A stretch of DNA of 64,000 nt from Shinisaurus crocodilurus (taxonomy: Eukaryota; Chordata; Lepidosauria; Squamata; Shinisauridae): contig CM037879.1 of NCBI GenBank assembly GCA_021292165.1, positions 265,169,160-265,233,159 of the forward strand, read 5' to 3'. The stretch's first letter is position 1. Each line of letters begins with the position of its first letter. Below the pieces are notes generated by a model. That model did not search any database, had not been told where the DNA came from, and saw only the letters and a list, made by a program, of their open reading frames with translations. Positions 47,031 through 58,000 of this stretch are shown one piece after another. The translations under genes were made by a program, and so were the position numbers.

Positions 47031-47400
47031 TTGTCCATACCTGGGACAAACATGGCCACTGTCAACATGTAATGATATGCTAAGTTGAGTCCCAACAGCT
47101 GCATAGAACTGACTAGCAGAGAGATCTGATTATCCTATTGAGTACTCTAATACAGTGTTCTTCAACCTTGGGTCCCCAGATGTTTTTGCCTACAACTCCC
47201 AGCATGCCCCAGCCAGCATAGCTGGCTGGGGCATGCTGGGAGTTGTAGGCCAAAAACATCTGGGGACCCAAGGTTGGAGAACACGCTGGCTGGGGCATGC
47301 TGGGAGTTGTAGGCCAAAAACATCTGGGGACCCAAGGTTGGAGAACACTGCTCTAATACATCACAAAATCAACTCAGGCTGGATACTTGTACACACTTAG
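47031..47400. repeat. local duplication, copy A, with MITE
   Basis: Apart from the MITE at 47153-47350, this block is about 90% identical by eye to 49606-49774, from CCTGGGACAAACATGGCC to ATCAACTCAGGCTGGATAC. Both copies run into a TTAN MITE. Confidence 0.75.
47153..47350. mobile_element. palindromic hAT MITE with duplicated right arm
   Basis: CAGTGTTCTTCAACC / GGTTGGAGAACACTG ends are flanked by a perfect 8-bp duplication CTCTAATA (47145-47152, 47351-47358). The right arm (GCTGGCTGGGGCATGCTGGG to GGTTGGAGAACAC) is present twice in tandem. The empty site survives in copy B of the local duplication. Confidence 0.9.
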
Positions 47401-47456
47401 GGTGCAATCCTATGCACGTTTAGATGGGGGAATAGTCCTGCAAATCCCAACATGTG
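47401..47456. mobile_element. half of a TTAN-target MITE
   Basis: Starts GGTGCAATCCTATGCACG after TTAG; the other half is missing or unrecognisable. Confidence 0.55.
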
Positions 47457-49117
47457 GGAATTATTTTCCCATAAGCTGCCTCAAGCATTGGGAAGAGGTG
47501 GGGTAGAAAGGTTCTAAAGGAACAAACATTATGTGTCTCCAGGTTTTTGTGGAGCCCTGATCAAAAGAGCATCACTGGGCCCCTAGCACTGCCCTTCCAT
47601 TTGCCTGCCTCCTCCCTTCCTTGGAGTGGCCACCTCTAACCTGAAAGGTGCATGCCAGTGAGGGGAAAGCATTTAACTTGTGTGCCTCTCATCCTTGCCA
47701 TTTCAAGTGTGGGGGGATGCCTCTGTGGGCCTAGGCCTAAGCCTAGTGGCCCCATCCTCTGAAGTAGAACATTATGTGCATTTCATACTGAAGTATGTTC
47801 CCAGTTCTAATTCCCATGATTATCATTTTTAAAAAACACACACATTAAACTCCTATGCAAACCCCACCATCTTTTAGATCAGGAGAGTCTGTGTGTCCCA
47901 AGAGCTGAGCCTTGGTAGATGCCTCCATTTTCAGAAAGGATTCAAGATGACATTTGTTCACAGGTGACCAAAGTAGCCATCAGACACCGAATGTGAATGC
48001 AAGTCCGCTTTCCGATTGGATCCTCAGTCGAATTTTAAAATGAACATCTCGTTCGCAGTGTATCAGATTAGATATGAGCAATGGCACTCAAGTGCTGGGA
48101 AAGAAGTGAAAGGGCCTTTGCACACATTCCATGGCAACAAAGCCGAGAGTGCAACAGAGGGTACGCTTCACAGGGAGCTGCAGCCAATCCCCCTTCTCTG
48201 ATTGGTGTACCTGTAGGGTACATATTTCCAAACAAGTGGTTGCTTTGGTTCGTTCATGCATGTCTTTTTTTTAAAAAAAAGATATAGTTTTTAAGTGTGC
48301 CCTTAAAAAAACCTGTAGGTGTACACCTAAATATGTAATGTGGCCCTGAGAGGCACCCTTAGCATCACTTGTGAAAACTCCCTTGTTGTGGTAGATTAAG
48401 CTTTTTGTTAATTTGCCAAAGGCCATGAATGCAGATGTGCTACCTGTTGTTGTTTTTTATTACAAGAATAAAACAGGCAAGTCTGTGGTTTGAAATGAGA
48501 TGAACAGAGAAGGAAGGCCAGCCTTGGTGATACCACACCACCAGCACTAGTTTATCCTAAACCACACTCTGCTTTTGGTTCTTGGTAAAACCCACATGAA
48601 AAAGGTAAAACTTGTGATAAAAGGCCATTTTAGAATCACAAAAGCTTAGGTTTCACCATTAGAGGCAATCTCTGCATTTGTACGTGTTCCTACTGATATG
48701 ATGGTACAAGCCATCCAGGCACTAGTTTATACAGAATTTTAATTTTACTGTTAGTTGTGAGTTGTAATTTACTGTCATATGGGCCATTGCTTAATTGTAA
48801 CCTGCGTAATAAGAGTGAAAATTCTAACTAAATTATTTTATTTGTTGGAGTGTGTTTTGTTTTGTTTTTAACTTAGACTAAATTAAAGTTAAAGCAGTGG
48901 CATAAAACACAATGGAAAGCGATTCTTTGCGTGGAGGCATAAAGACCATTGAAAACAGTTCTTTGTGTGGTATCAGTGCATTCTGTCTTGGGTCTTAATG
49001 AATGATTTCATGGTCTACCAAGAGGCTAATTCACTAGGGTGTTAAAACTTGTTTAGTTGGTACTTGAATCTGCACTGCTACATTGTACGCTTTGTCCCCC
49101 TATCCAGTACTGCAACT
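47457..49117. other. distal 3' UTR or intergenic DNA
   Basis: No recognised repeat or gene. A second AATAAA at 48467-48472 could serve a long KIAA1549 3' UTR. Confidence 0.45.
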
Positions 49118-49232
49118 TTCCGCAAACTGGTACCCTCCTAGGGTGTTGGACTGCAGCTGCCAGCCAGCCAGAAATAATTCCACCAATTGTGGGAGATGCA
49201 TACCAACACCTTCGGAGGGCGCCACGTTGGCG
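49118..49232. mobile_element. degraded hAT-type MITE
   Basis: TGGTACCCTCCTAGGGTGTT, GGACTGCAGCTGCC and the counterpart ACACCTTCGGAGGGCGCCAC suggest a decayed member of the 10309 family. Confidence 0.45.
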
Positions 49233-49605
49233 ATGGCCACAGTACTTGCAAGCGTGTGAGCACTAATACACTCTGATTCAATCCAATTGAAGGAGCTGAT
49301 TCATATGCCTATTTCTTTTACACATAGCTTAGCTCCTTCCCATTGAAACCATGGTTTATTTATATTTTTAAAAGTGGACTGGTGCCTTGGCCGCATGCTC
49401 CACCCTTGCCACTCCCCTCCTCCTGTCATGTGCCAGTTTTGGCACAGAACTCCTGGCTTGTATTAGTTCATTATCCTTGCTTGTTAAACAACGTTAAGCC
49501 AGAGTTCCCTGGTTGTGATGTAACAAAACTCTGGCTTAATGCAAGCTAGGATCTCCACACTAAAGCTGGTGCAAAATGTAAGGAAGGGAGGAGTGCATTG
49601 GCCAC

Positions 49606-49774
49606 AGTCATCATCCACACCTGGGACAAACATGGCCACTGTCAATCTGTAGTGACATACTTAGTTGAGTCCCAACAGCTGCATAGGACTGACTAGCAGG
49701 AAGATCTGATTATCCTATTGAGTACTCTAATACATCACAAAATCAACTCAGGCTAGATACTTATACATGCTTAG
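49606..49774. repeat. local duplication, copy B (empty MITE site)
   Basis: Homologous to 47031-47400 but with a single CTCTAATA at the position where copy A carries the 198-bp MITE. Confidence 0.75.
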
Positions 49775-49906
49775 GGCGCAATCCTATGTAAGTTTAGACA
49801 GAAAAAACTCTTACAACTCCCAGCATCCCCCAGTCAGCATAGCTGGCTGGAGCATGCTAGGAGTTGTAGGACTTTTTTCTTTCTAAACTTACATAGGATT
49901 GTGCCC
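49775..49906. mobile_element. palindromic TTAN-target MITE
   Basis: Ends GGCGCAATCCTATGTAAG and the inverse, with a CCCAGCATCCCCCAGTCAGC core. TTAG on the left, TCAG on the right. Confidence 0.75.
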
Positions 49907-50543
49907 TCAGTCTGTAGTTTGCTGGGGATGAACAGATTTGGCTGTGACATACACAGAATGGATGCTTACTTGGTTCTAAGTAGTTTCAGATCTCAGGAGT
50001 ACATTGAATAAATATAATAGCATACATTCCAGCTGGCTGGTTTATAATAATATGTGTGTGAAGGTTCTGGTAGGTTGGGGGGGGGTTGCCCCCAAACTCT
50101 CAACTCCCTACCCTGTGACCAGCAGGCAAACAAACCTCCCGGTAGACTGCCACCACCCCTTCTCATCTACCCAGTCCAAGCCAAGTAGTACTTGGACCTT
50201 TCTGGATATCCTGGGGGCCCAGAAATAAGGGTTTACCTGATCACCCTCTATTTCTAGCCCTCCGGCCTAAAACCCTAAACAGTAGCCCAACCAAAGCAGA
50301 AAGTGCTGAATTTAGTACCGAGGCCAGATCCAGAACAGAATACACCCAGACTGGAAACAATGGACTTTATATACAATAAGAAAGGGGGACAAAAAGGTAA
50401 AACAGTGTGCAAAGACAAAAGAAGATAGAAAACCAGAATATTAAACAATGAAATCTATGAAGAAATCCTTTGAAACCCTGCTGCAGGCTAAAACAATCAA
50501 GCCTATCTAGTCTCTCCCATATGTCTCCCTATCTAATCTCTCC
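49907..50543. other. intergenic DNA, no feature seen
   Basis: A G run at 50079-50087. No gene or repeat recognised. Confidence 0.4.
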
Positions 50544-51697
50544 CTATCTAGACTTCAGCAAAGCTTTCGACAAAGTGCCTCATGATATCCTGATTAGCAA
50601 GCTAGCTAAAAGTGGGCTAGATGGAACAACTATCAGGTGGATCCACAATTGGCTACAGAATCGGACTCAAAGAGTGCTTATCAATGGTTCCTTCTCAAAC
50701 TGGGGAGAGGTAACGAGCGGGGTACCACAGGGCTCGGTCCTGGGCCCGGTGCTCTTCAACATTTTTATTAATGACTTGGATCAGGAGGTACAGGGAATGC
50801 TTATCAAATTTGCAGATGACACAAAGTTGGGTGGAACTGCTAATACTCTGGAAGACAGAAACAAAATTCAAAGTGACCTCGATAGGCTGGAGCGCTGGGC
50901 CGAAAACAACAGAATGAAATTTAATAGGGATAAATGCCAAGTGCTGCACCTAGGGAAAGGAAACCAAATGCACAGTTACAGAATGGGGGACACTTGGCTC
51001 AACAATACTACAAGTGAGAAGGATCTTGGAATTGTGGTAGATCACAAACTGAATATGAGCCAGCAATGCGATGTGATTGCAAAGAAGGCAAATGCTATTT
51101 TGGGCTGCATCAATAGAAGTATAGCTTCCAAATCGCGTGAAGTGATCATTCCCCTTTACTCGGCACTGGTTAGGCCTTATCTTGAGTACTGTGTCCAGTT
51201 CTGGGCACCACACTTTAAGAAGGACGTAGACAAACTGGAGAGGGTTCAGAGGAGGGCAACAAGGATGATAAAGGGACTGAAAACACGGCCCTATGAGGAG
51301 AGACTGAAAGAACTCGGCATGTTTAGCCTTCAGAAGAGGAGACTGAGGGGAGATATGATCACACTCTTCCAGCATTTGAAGGGATGTCACACAGAGGAGG
51401 GCCAGGATCCCTTCTCGATCATCCCAGTTTGCAGGACACGGAATAATGGGCTCAAGTTACAGGAACCTAGATTCCACCTAAACATCAGGAAAAATTTCCT
51501 GACTGTTAGAGCAATAAGACAATGGAACCAACCAACTACCTAGGGAGGTGGTGGGCTCTCCCAGTCTGGAGGCATTCAAGGTGCAGCTGGACAGCCATCT
51601 GTCGGGGATGCTTTGACCTGGATTCCTGCATTGAGCAGGAGGTTGGACTCTATGGCCTTGTAGGCCCCTTCCAACTCTACTTTCTATGATTCTATGT
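50544..51697 (+). mobile_element. CR1 LINE, 5'-truncated, reverse transcriptase C-terminal half
   Basis: An open frame to 51543 begins inside the reverse transcriptase: YLDFSKAFDKVPHDIL, SGVPQGSVLGPVLFNIFI, the catalytic FADDTKLGG, then PYLEYCVQFWAPHFKKDVDK and LERVQRRATRMIKGLK. This is CR1-type. The frame ends early because CCAA is repeated at about 51525-51533. Past this shift the usual GGGAGGTGGTGGGCTCTCCC to GGTGCAGCTGGACAGCCAT follows, then the CR1 terminus TTCTATGATTCTATG. The element is relatively young compared with other LINE fragments here. Confidence 0.93.
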
Positions 51698-52149
51698 TAC
51701 CCTCAGGTAAGGTTCTTCTGATGGGTCAAGGCTTAATCAAGATTCCAGGCTCACAAATGCCCGTGAAGGCCAGATGAAGAACGCCTAGCAGTCCTAACCC
51801 TCCTAACTTTATACCCCCCCCAGGCCCTTGACCAGTATGAGGTGAGCCTCCAGAGGCAATCACAGCCCATACCTTGACCATTAGGAAAAGGTATTGCACT
51901 ATTTGCACAGCCCACAGGGCAATATTGATCAATCAAGAAACATCATAGGTAAAAGATTTTATGAAAGAAACCATCCTGTGTAAGTAGACATATTTCTGAA
52001 CTCTGGGGAAAGAACATTGATGTTACAGGAGGTTACCACTACCAGCACCCCTGTGAGGCCTATAGAACTTGCCAATCCTCCTCCCCCATAGTGAAGCCTC
52101 ATCCTAGAATGCACTGTTGTCTACTTTCTGTGCTTGTGCTTCTAAAGTA
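51698..52149. other. intergenic DNA, no feature seen
   Basis: Nothing recognised. Confidence 0.4.
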
Positions 52150-52278
52150 GCCTTCCCCAGCCTGGTGCCCTCAAGATGTTTTGAACTACACTCCCTATCA
52201 GCCCCAGCCAGCATGGTCAATGATTAAGTGATGGGAGATATAGTCCACACATCTGGAGTGTACCAGGTTGGGGAAGAG
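52150..52278. mobile_element. hAT-type MITE
   Basis: GCCTTCCCCAGCCTGGTGCC on the left; GTACCAGGTTGGGGAAG on the right. Confidence 0.7.
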
Positions 52279-52967
52279 TGCCATTGCTTGAGCAGTAGTG
52301 CTGACGAAATGAAATGGCATTGGATTAGTCAACTCACCAAGGCCCTCTTCAAGGAGAATAACCCACTGAAATATGAGCCAAAGAGGATGATGCAATGGGA
52401 ACTGCTATTGTTGAGACTAGTTGAGCTAGAGCTTGGGCTTTGTTTATACCTTATTTTGTGTTGAACCAATTAGACCGGGAAAGAATTCTTGGAAAAGGGA
52501 ACTTTCCATCACATGATAAGAAGTTGAGAACTTGGACTGCTGGATTTAATCTACTCATTAAAAAAAATCCCAGTGAGATCAATGAATATATCACTTCCAG
52601 ATATGTGAATGTGTTGGCCTTCCATCCCAAGTTTCCAAAGAATTTCACAGCTGGATGGAGTTTTCAGGGGCTAGTTCTGGAAGTTTGACTTGCACTTCCC
52701 AGGAACTTTGGGCACCGATCTCCCCCCAGTATTATGACAGGAGGAACAAAAGAAACACTACTGCCCCCAGTGGTGAGGAAAAGATGGGGGAAAGTCTACC
52801 ACCATTATTCCTTTCTTTTACCTTCATCTGCAGATGGCAACACAAGTCTGCTGACTGATAAGCAGCATACCTGGGCCCTGAGGAAGAAGCTGCCCCTCCC
52901 ACCTCGTGCTCAGTAATGTTATACTTTAAGTCCAACTCTTTACACAGACTTATTCTCAGCCAATGAG
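52279..52967. other. intergenic DNA, no feature seen
   Basis: Nothing recognised. Confidence 0.4.
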
Positions 52968-53425
52968 AGCCAGTGTGATGTAGTAGTCACAGTGTGTCAG
53001 ACTAGAACTGAGGTTCAGATCACAACTTGGTCATAAAACCAACTGGGTGACCTTGACATTAGGCAGTGTGAAGCGGCTGCCTCAGGCAGCACGTACTGGG
53101 AGGCGGGGAGTGGTGTTGAAGGACATTGCTGTATGTGCCATGTGGCTGGCTTGCCCTGCTGCCTTCAGGTGCAGGGGAAGACACTGTCCCATCACTAGTG
53201 TTGACGTAAAATTCACCTGCCAGTCCAGTCGGCTTTTGTACATGGAATGGGAGGGGGCATCATCCTGTCATTTGCCTCAGGCAACAAAATGTTGTGGACT
53301 CGTCCTGTTGAGCCAGTCACTACCTTTCAGCTTAATGTACCTTAAAGGATTTTTTTTTTTTTAAAGGGAGAGAGATTCATGCTGCCTTGAGCTCCTTGGA
53401 GGAAAGGCAGAATGTAAATGTAATT
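52968..53425 (+). mobile_element. Sauria-type SINE split by a ~250-bp insertion
   Basis: The head (GAGCCAGTGTGATGTAGTAG, ACTGGGTGACCTTG) lies at 52968-53055 and the body and tail (GAGCCAGTCACTACC, TTGAGCTCCTTGGAGGAAAG) at 53308-53425. Between them, 53058-53305 is foreign. Its ends resemble the GGCAGTGTGAAGCGGCTGCC / GCCTCAGGCA DNA repeat also seen at 55985-56080. Confidence 0.65.
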
Positions 53426-53426
53426 C

Positions 53427-53466
<40 letters not shown>
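53427..53466 (+). repeat. (GATA)n microsatellite
   Basis: Ten GATA units directly at the SINE tail, a common microsatellite birthplace. Confidence 0.9.
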
Positions 53467-54136
53467 TAAAGCCATCTAGGCATTTCTTGGAGTAAGGGAT
53501 AAAAGAATGAAAGAAAGGAGGTGCTGGCCAGCTTTGCATGTAACAGCGGCAAGTCATGGGTTAATTAGTTCTTAGGTGAACTGTGGGTTGTTTAACCATG
53601 ATTAACCCATAGTGGCTGGGTTCGCACGTCATGGAATAACCTCCAGTCGGGCCAATTGGAGGTTGCATATTCAAAATGGCGGCAGCATGTGCCGGGCAAA
53701 TCGTGGGTTGATTGACCCACGATTTGCTGCTGTTACACGTGAACGGCTGCTGCTGTCTGCAAGGAAAGGTTATGTCGTGAGTGAAGGAGAGTGTGGAGAG
53801 ACTACAATATGGGGAGGTGGGTGACTTCTGCACGTAGGAGATTGCAATACAACAATGAGCCATCAGATTGTTAACCCCTGCTGTTCTATCCTGTTAACTA
53901 TTAGATTGAATTTTGAGAATTTTTTCCTGGGTGGGTCCCTGTGGGAAAGAGAAGAGGGGAAGTATGGTGGAGGGAGAAAGTAACTGCAGCTCAATGACTG
54001 GTAATTGAGCTGGAGATACGGTAATCAATACATTGTTTTTCGGGAAATACTGGGATTTTTTTCTTGCGGAGGAAGGAGCAGACACAAGTCATACATTTTA
54101 CAACAAAATGCTTGTCTTTAACAACAGTACCATTCT
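53467..54136. other. intergenic DNA with a MITE-like inverted repeat
   Basis: Around 53560-53760, AACCATGATTAACCC and CGTGGGTTGATTGACCCACG suggest a degraded inverted-repeat element. No gene. Confidence 0.4.
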
Positions 54137-54142
54137 TTTATT
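54137..54142 (-). terminator. TMEM213: candidate polyadenylation signal (TMEM213)
   Basis: AATAAA on the minus strand about 700 bases after the TMEM213 stop codon. Confidence 0.4.
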
Positions 54143-54417
54143 ATATTTAGCAGCCCTCTTAAATGCTTCCTATGGCCTTCATGTCCCTTTGGAACTGTGA
54201 ATGCCGCAGCTTTTACAACATAGTGAAAAGGTCAGCAGTTGTCGGATGGCACTTACTGTACACAGCCATGGAGAAATGAGCTGGAGTAGAGTGAAAAAAC
54301 AATTTAGTTGTGCAAGCATTTGGTCTCGTGTTTGCTATACAACCCCACACAGAAGCAAAAACACTGAAGCTTTCTGGAGAACCAGCAAGTTTGTACTAGT
54401 TTACACTGTCACTTTTC

Positions 54418-54461
54418 CTCTCTCTCTCTCTCTCTCTCTCTGTATGTATGTATGTATGTAT
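54418..54461 (+). repeat. (TC)n(GTAT)n compound microsatellite
   Basis: About 12 TC units then five TATG units, inside the presumed TMEM213 3' UTR. Confidence 0.85.
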
Positions 54462-54843
54462 CCTTGGAAGTAAATGCGCACTAGCTGCAGGTTCTCCTTT
54501 CCAGTTTTAGAGGGCATATATTGTACTTTAACTACAGCTGTTCAGTGCACAACTAAGACAAGAGAATCAAGAAGAGTGGTGCAATCTTGTTTGATGGGGC
54601 TGTAAATATAAACTACAATAAGGAGCTGGGATTCTCTTCCAGAAACTTGGCAAGATTAGATGCATAAAAACAAGAAAGCATGACCTGGTAGTGCGTTCTT
54701 CCTCTTAGGCCCTTTTATCACATGCCATGCATAAATGTCCTTTATCTACACTTCAGCATTAGAGAGGGCTAAAATTTCTTCATCCCCTTGTTGACCCTTG
54801 TACGGCATCGACAGGCAGAAGCGTTCATCAGTTTTGCCAAGCG

Positions 54844-55013
54844 TCATGCTCCCAAATACTTTGGTTCATCAGGCTTGAGTTTCATGAGTTTATCAATGCA
54901 GAGAAGGATAAGGGTGAGAAACCAGAGACTCCAGCCGACTGCTGCCGCAATCCAGCCATATTCATCCACTCCAAATTGACAGCATTTGGCGGCTTCTGAG
55001 CAGATTTCAGCAC
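54844..55013 (-). CDS. TMEM213: TMEM213 exon 3: cysteines, transmembrane helix, C-terminus
   Basis: The acceptor CTCTGCCATCAG (minus strand) precedes 55013; the stop TGA is at 54846-54844. Enters in phase 1. It encodes AEICSEAAKCCQFGVDEYGW, IAAAVGWSLWFLTLILLC and IDKLMKLKPDEPKYLGA. This exon alone fixes the identity of the gene. Confidence 0.96.
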
Positions 55014-58000
55014 CTGATGGCAGAGAAAGAGAAGAGAGTCCTACATGAGGAAGGGGGTGGGGAAGTCCACTTCTGTCAGCCCAGATTCACACACCTAAAT
55101 CTGGATCCAAACCAAGGTAGACAGCGGCACAGGTATGAAGTTTCCAATGCATTTCTAGAATAAATAACACTTTATCAAGATATTTTTTCCCCCTCACGGC
55201 TTAAAAGACTACCTGGCACAAATATGCTCCAATGAGTTCTTCAAGCATAGAAGAGAAATTCCAGTGATAAAGGGATATTCTCAAACTGCACTGGGATGAA
55301 TGTGTATGCATATGTTTTCTTCTTTCTTAAGGTTGTTTTTTGTTTCCTCATTTGCTTTGAGGATGGAGAGCCCCATAGGTTAAATAAGAAAAAGGATGTA
55401 TAGATTTGACATCAATTCTGTTCTTTCTTTGGGTTCTTTGGGATATTCATAGAGAAGTACTGCCTGCTTGGCTATTTTATGTTCCTTTGTGTCAAAAGTC
55501 ATCCTAGAGCTGTGTGTCTATGTGTGAGAATGATGTTTGCTTAAATACATCAGTCTCCGAGTTTGCGACACATGTATCAACACCATATATTTCTGGTGAG
55601 AGTTACTGGTAACTGGGGTAGGGTATATTGTGAGAAACCGTTAAGACAGAATCATGAAGTTAGAGTATGAACATTATCTTCTTTGACTCTTCTGGGGAAT
55701 CCAAAATGGCTTAAAATATATATTAAAATGCCTGATTATAAGAGGAAAAACAGGTCAGTGAGATAGAGGTCATTCTGAAAGCAAAACTTAAGTGACTCAG
55801 AAGCCATTCTGAAAGCAAAGGACAGGGACAACACAAGACATTTTGCTTTCTGAGGAAGAGCAGCAAATTGCATGCCACCCACCCACACAAGTCAAGGTGC
55901 ATAGTACTCAAAGTCAGCCAAATTATTTTGGTACATGAGGCAGAAAATCCCGTCAGCCCCTCTTCTCATCCCTGGCAGTAGAAATACAATAATAATTAAA
56001 TAAATAACAATTTTCTGCCACCCAAAATCTGCTGCCTGAAGTGGTCACTTCACTCTGCCTGATGGTAGGGCCAGCCCTGGCAAAGGGACAAAGTATGTCC
56101 TCTACATAGGAAGGCTATTCACAGAAAGATAGTTTAATTCATCTAACAGTGGAGAATTGGTACCTATGGAGAAAGAAGTACAGCCGTGCCTTGGATTGAG
56201 AGCATAATTCGTTCCAGAAACGTGCTTCTAACCCAAAACACTCTTATCATAGAATCATAGAAAAGTAGAGTTGGAAGGGGCCTACAAGGCCGTATATCAA
56301 AATGAAATCCCCCCAAAAAAATTTGTACAAAGATTTTTAATTTAAGCTGTACTATAGTACTTGTATTGCAAGACGTCGCTTGTATATCAAGTAAAAAAAT
56401 AAATAAATAAATATTTAAAAATTTGCTTGTCTTGCAAAACGCTCTCAAACCAAGTTACTTGCAATCCAAGGTACAGTAATACCTCGGATTACGAGTAACC
56501 CGGTTTATGAGTTTCTTGTAAGACGAGGAAAAATTTGGCATAAATTTACATTTGAAAGACGAGCAAGTCTCGCAACACGAGCCGCTGCTGCCGCATGTGG
56601 CTCCTGTTGCGAGATGTCTTTCAAATGTAAATTTATGCTAGAAACGCGAGGCGCCGGCTGAGCGAGCGGCCGCCGCCTCGTGCTGCTACACCGGCTGGCC
56701 GAGTTTCCCTGGAGGCCAAGCGCAGAGCGAGCGGCCGCGGCGCGTCTCCACATGTCTCCCTGCCAGGGAGCCAGCAAAGGCAAAGCTTTGCTGGCTCCCT
56801 GGCAGGGAGACATGTGGAGACGCTCCCACCTCTCCCTCCCTTTGCAAGCGGCGGCCGCGGCTCCAGGCATCTCCCTGGCAGGGAGACGCGTGAAGCCGCC
56901 CCCGCCTCTCCCTCCCTTTGCAAGCGGCGGCTGCAGCGTCTCCCTCCCTTTGCAAGCGGCGGTGGTCCCGTTGCGTCACATCCGGCCCCGTCAGTGATGC
57001 AACGCAACACACGTCACTGACGGGGCCAGATGTGACACGATGGGACCGCCGCCGCTTTGCCAATGGGAGGGAGGGTTGGGGAAGCTGGCTCCACGCATCT
57101 TCCTAGCTAGGGCGCCGGCCACGCTTTGCCGCTCGCTTTGCAAAGGGAGGGAGATGCTGCAGCCGCCACTTGCAAAGGTAGGGAGAGGTGGGAGCGGCTC
57201 CACGTGGCTCCCTGGCAGGGAGCCGGCAAAGCAGTTTTGCCGGCTTCCTGGCCGGGAGGCTGCGTGGAAGACATGCGCGTGCCCGCTCGCCTCTGCGGAC
57301 GCTCGCGCTTGCCCCCCATGCGCTTCCTGCCCGGGAGCTGGCATGGCAGGTGCGAGGTGCTTAGCAGAGCGAGTGGAGGCGAGCGAGCCGGGAGCCAGCA
57401 CATCAAAGTGAGTTTCCCCATTAGCCCCACAACCATTTAATCACTGCTTTGCCAGCTCCCTCCATGGGGCTCCCTGCCAGGGAGCCGGCAAAGCAGTGAT
57501 TAAATGGTTGTGGAATGAATCATCTGAGTTCCCATTATTTCTAATGGGGAAACTCGCTTTGATGTACGAGTACTTTGGATTACGAGCATGGCTCCGGAAC
57601 GGATTATGCTCGTAATCCAAGGTATTACTGTATTACTGTAGTTGACTTTGCTTTTAGGTGTATTTATACACTCTACATGCCTAACAGCCTAGAATGAGTG
57701 GATTTATACCACTGCCTCTGTACAGAGCAACAAGTCGTAAAGTTGTGATGCTGATGATGATATAGAGGGAAAAAATTAATTAACTAAGGCCTATGGCAGT
57801 ACTCAAAGCTGGCTGATTCTGCAAATGGGAGTAAATTCTCATCCTGTGTGCACATGCAGCAAAATAGACACACATACCGTTGTCACACACATGGGGTGGC
57901 ATACACCCGTTTGTATACATAAGTGATATCCGTGTTGAAAAGTTCATCATGTTTGTGAAAGCAGCCCTCTGACACAGCAGATATGTGGTGGATTTTGAGT

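Noticed and set aside
56505..57440. several 100-136 codon frames on both strands
   Set aside because: Same reason: a CpG-rich hairpin interior of a transposon, with overlapping frames and no recognisable domain.
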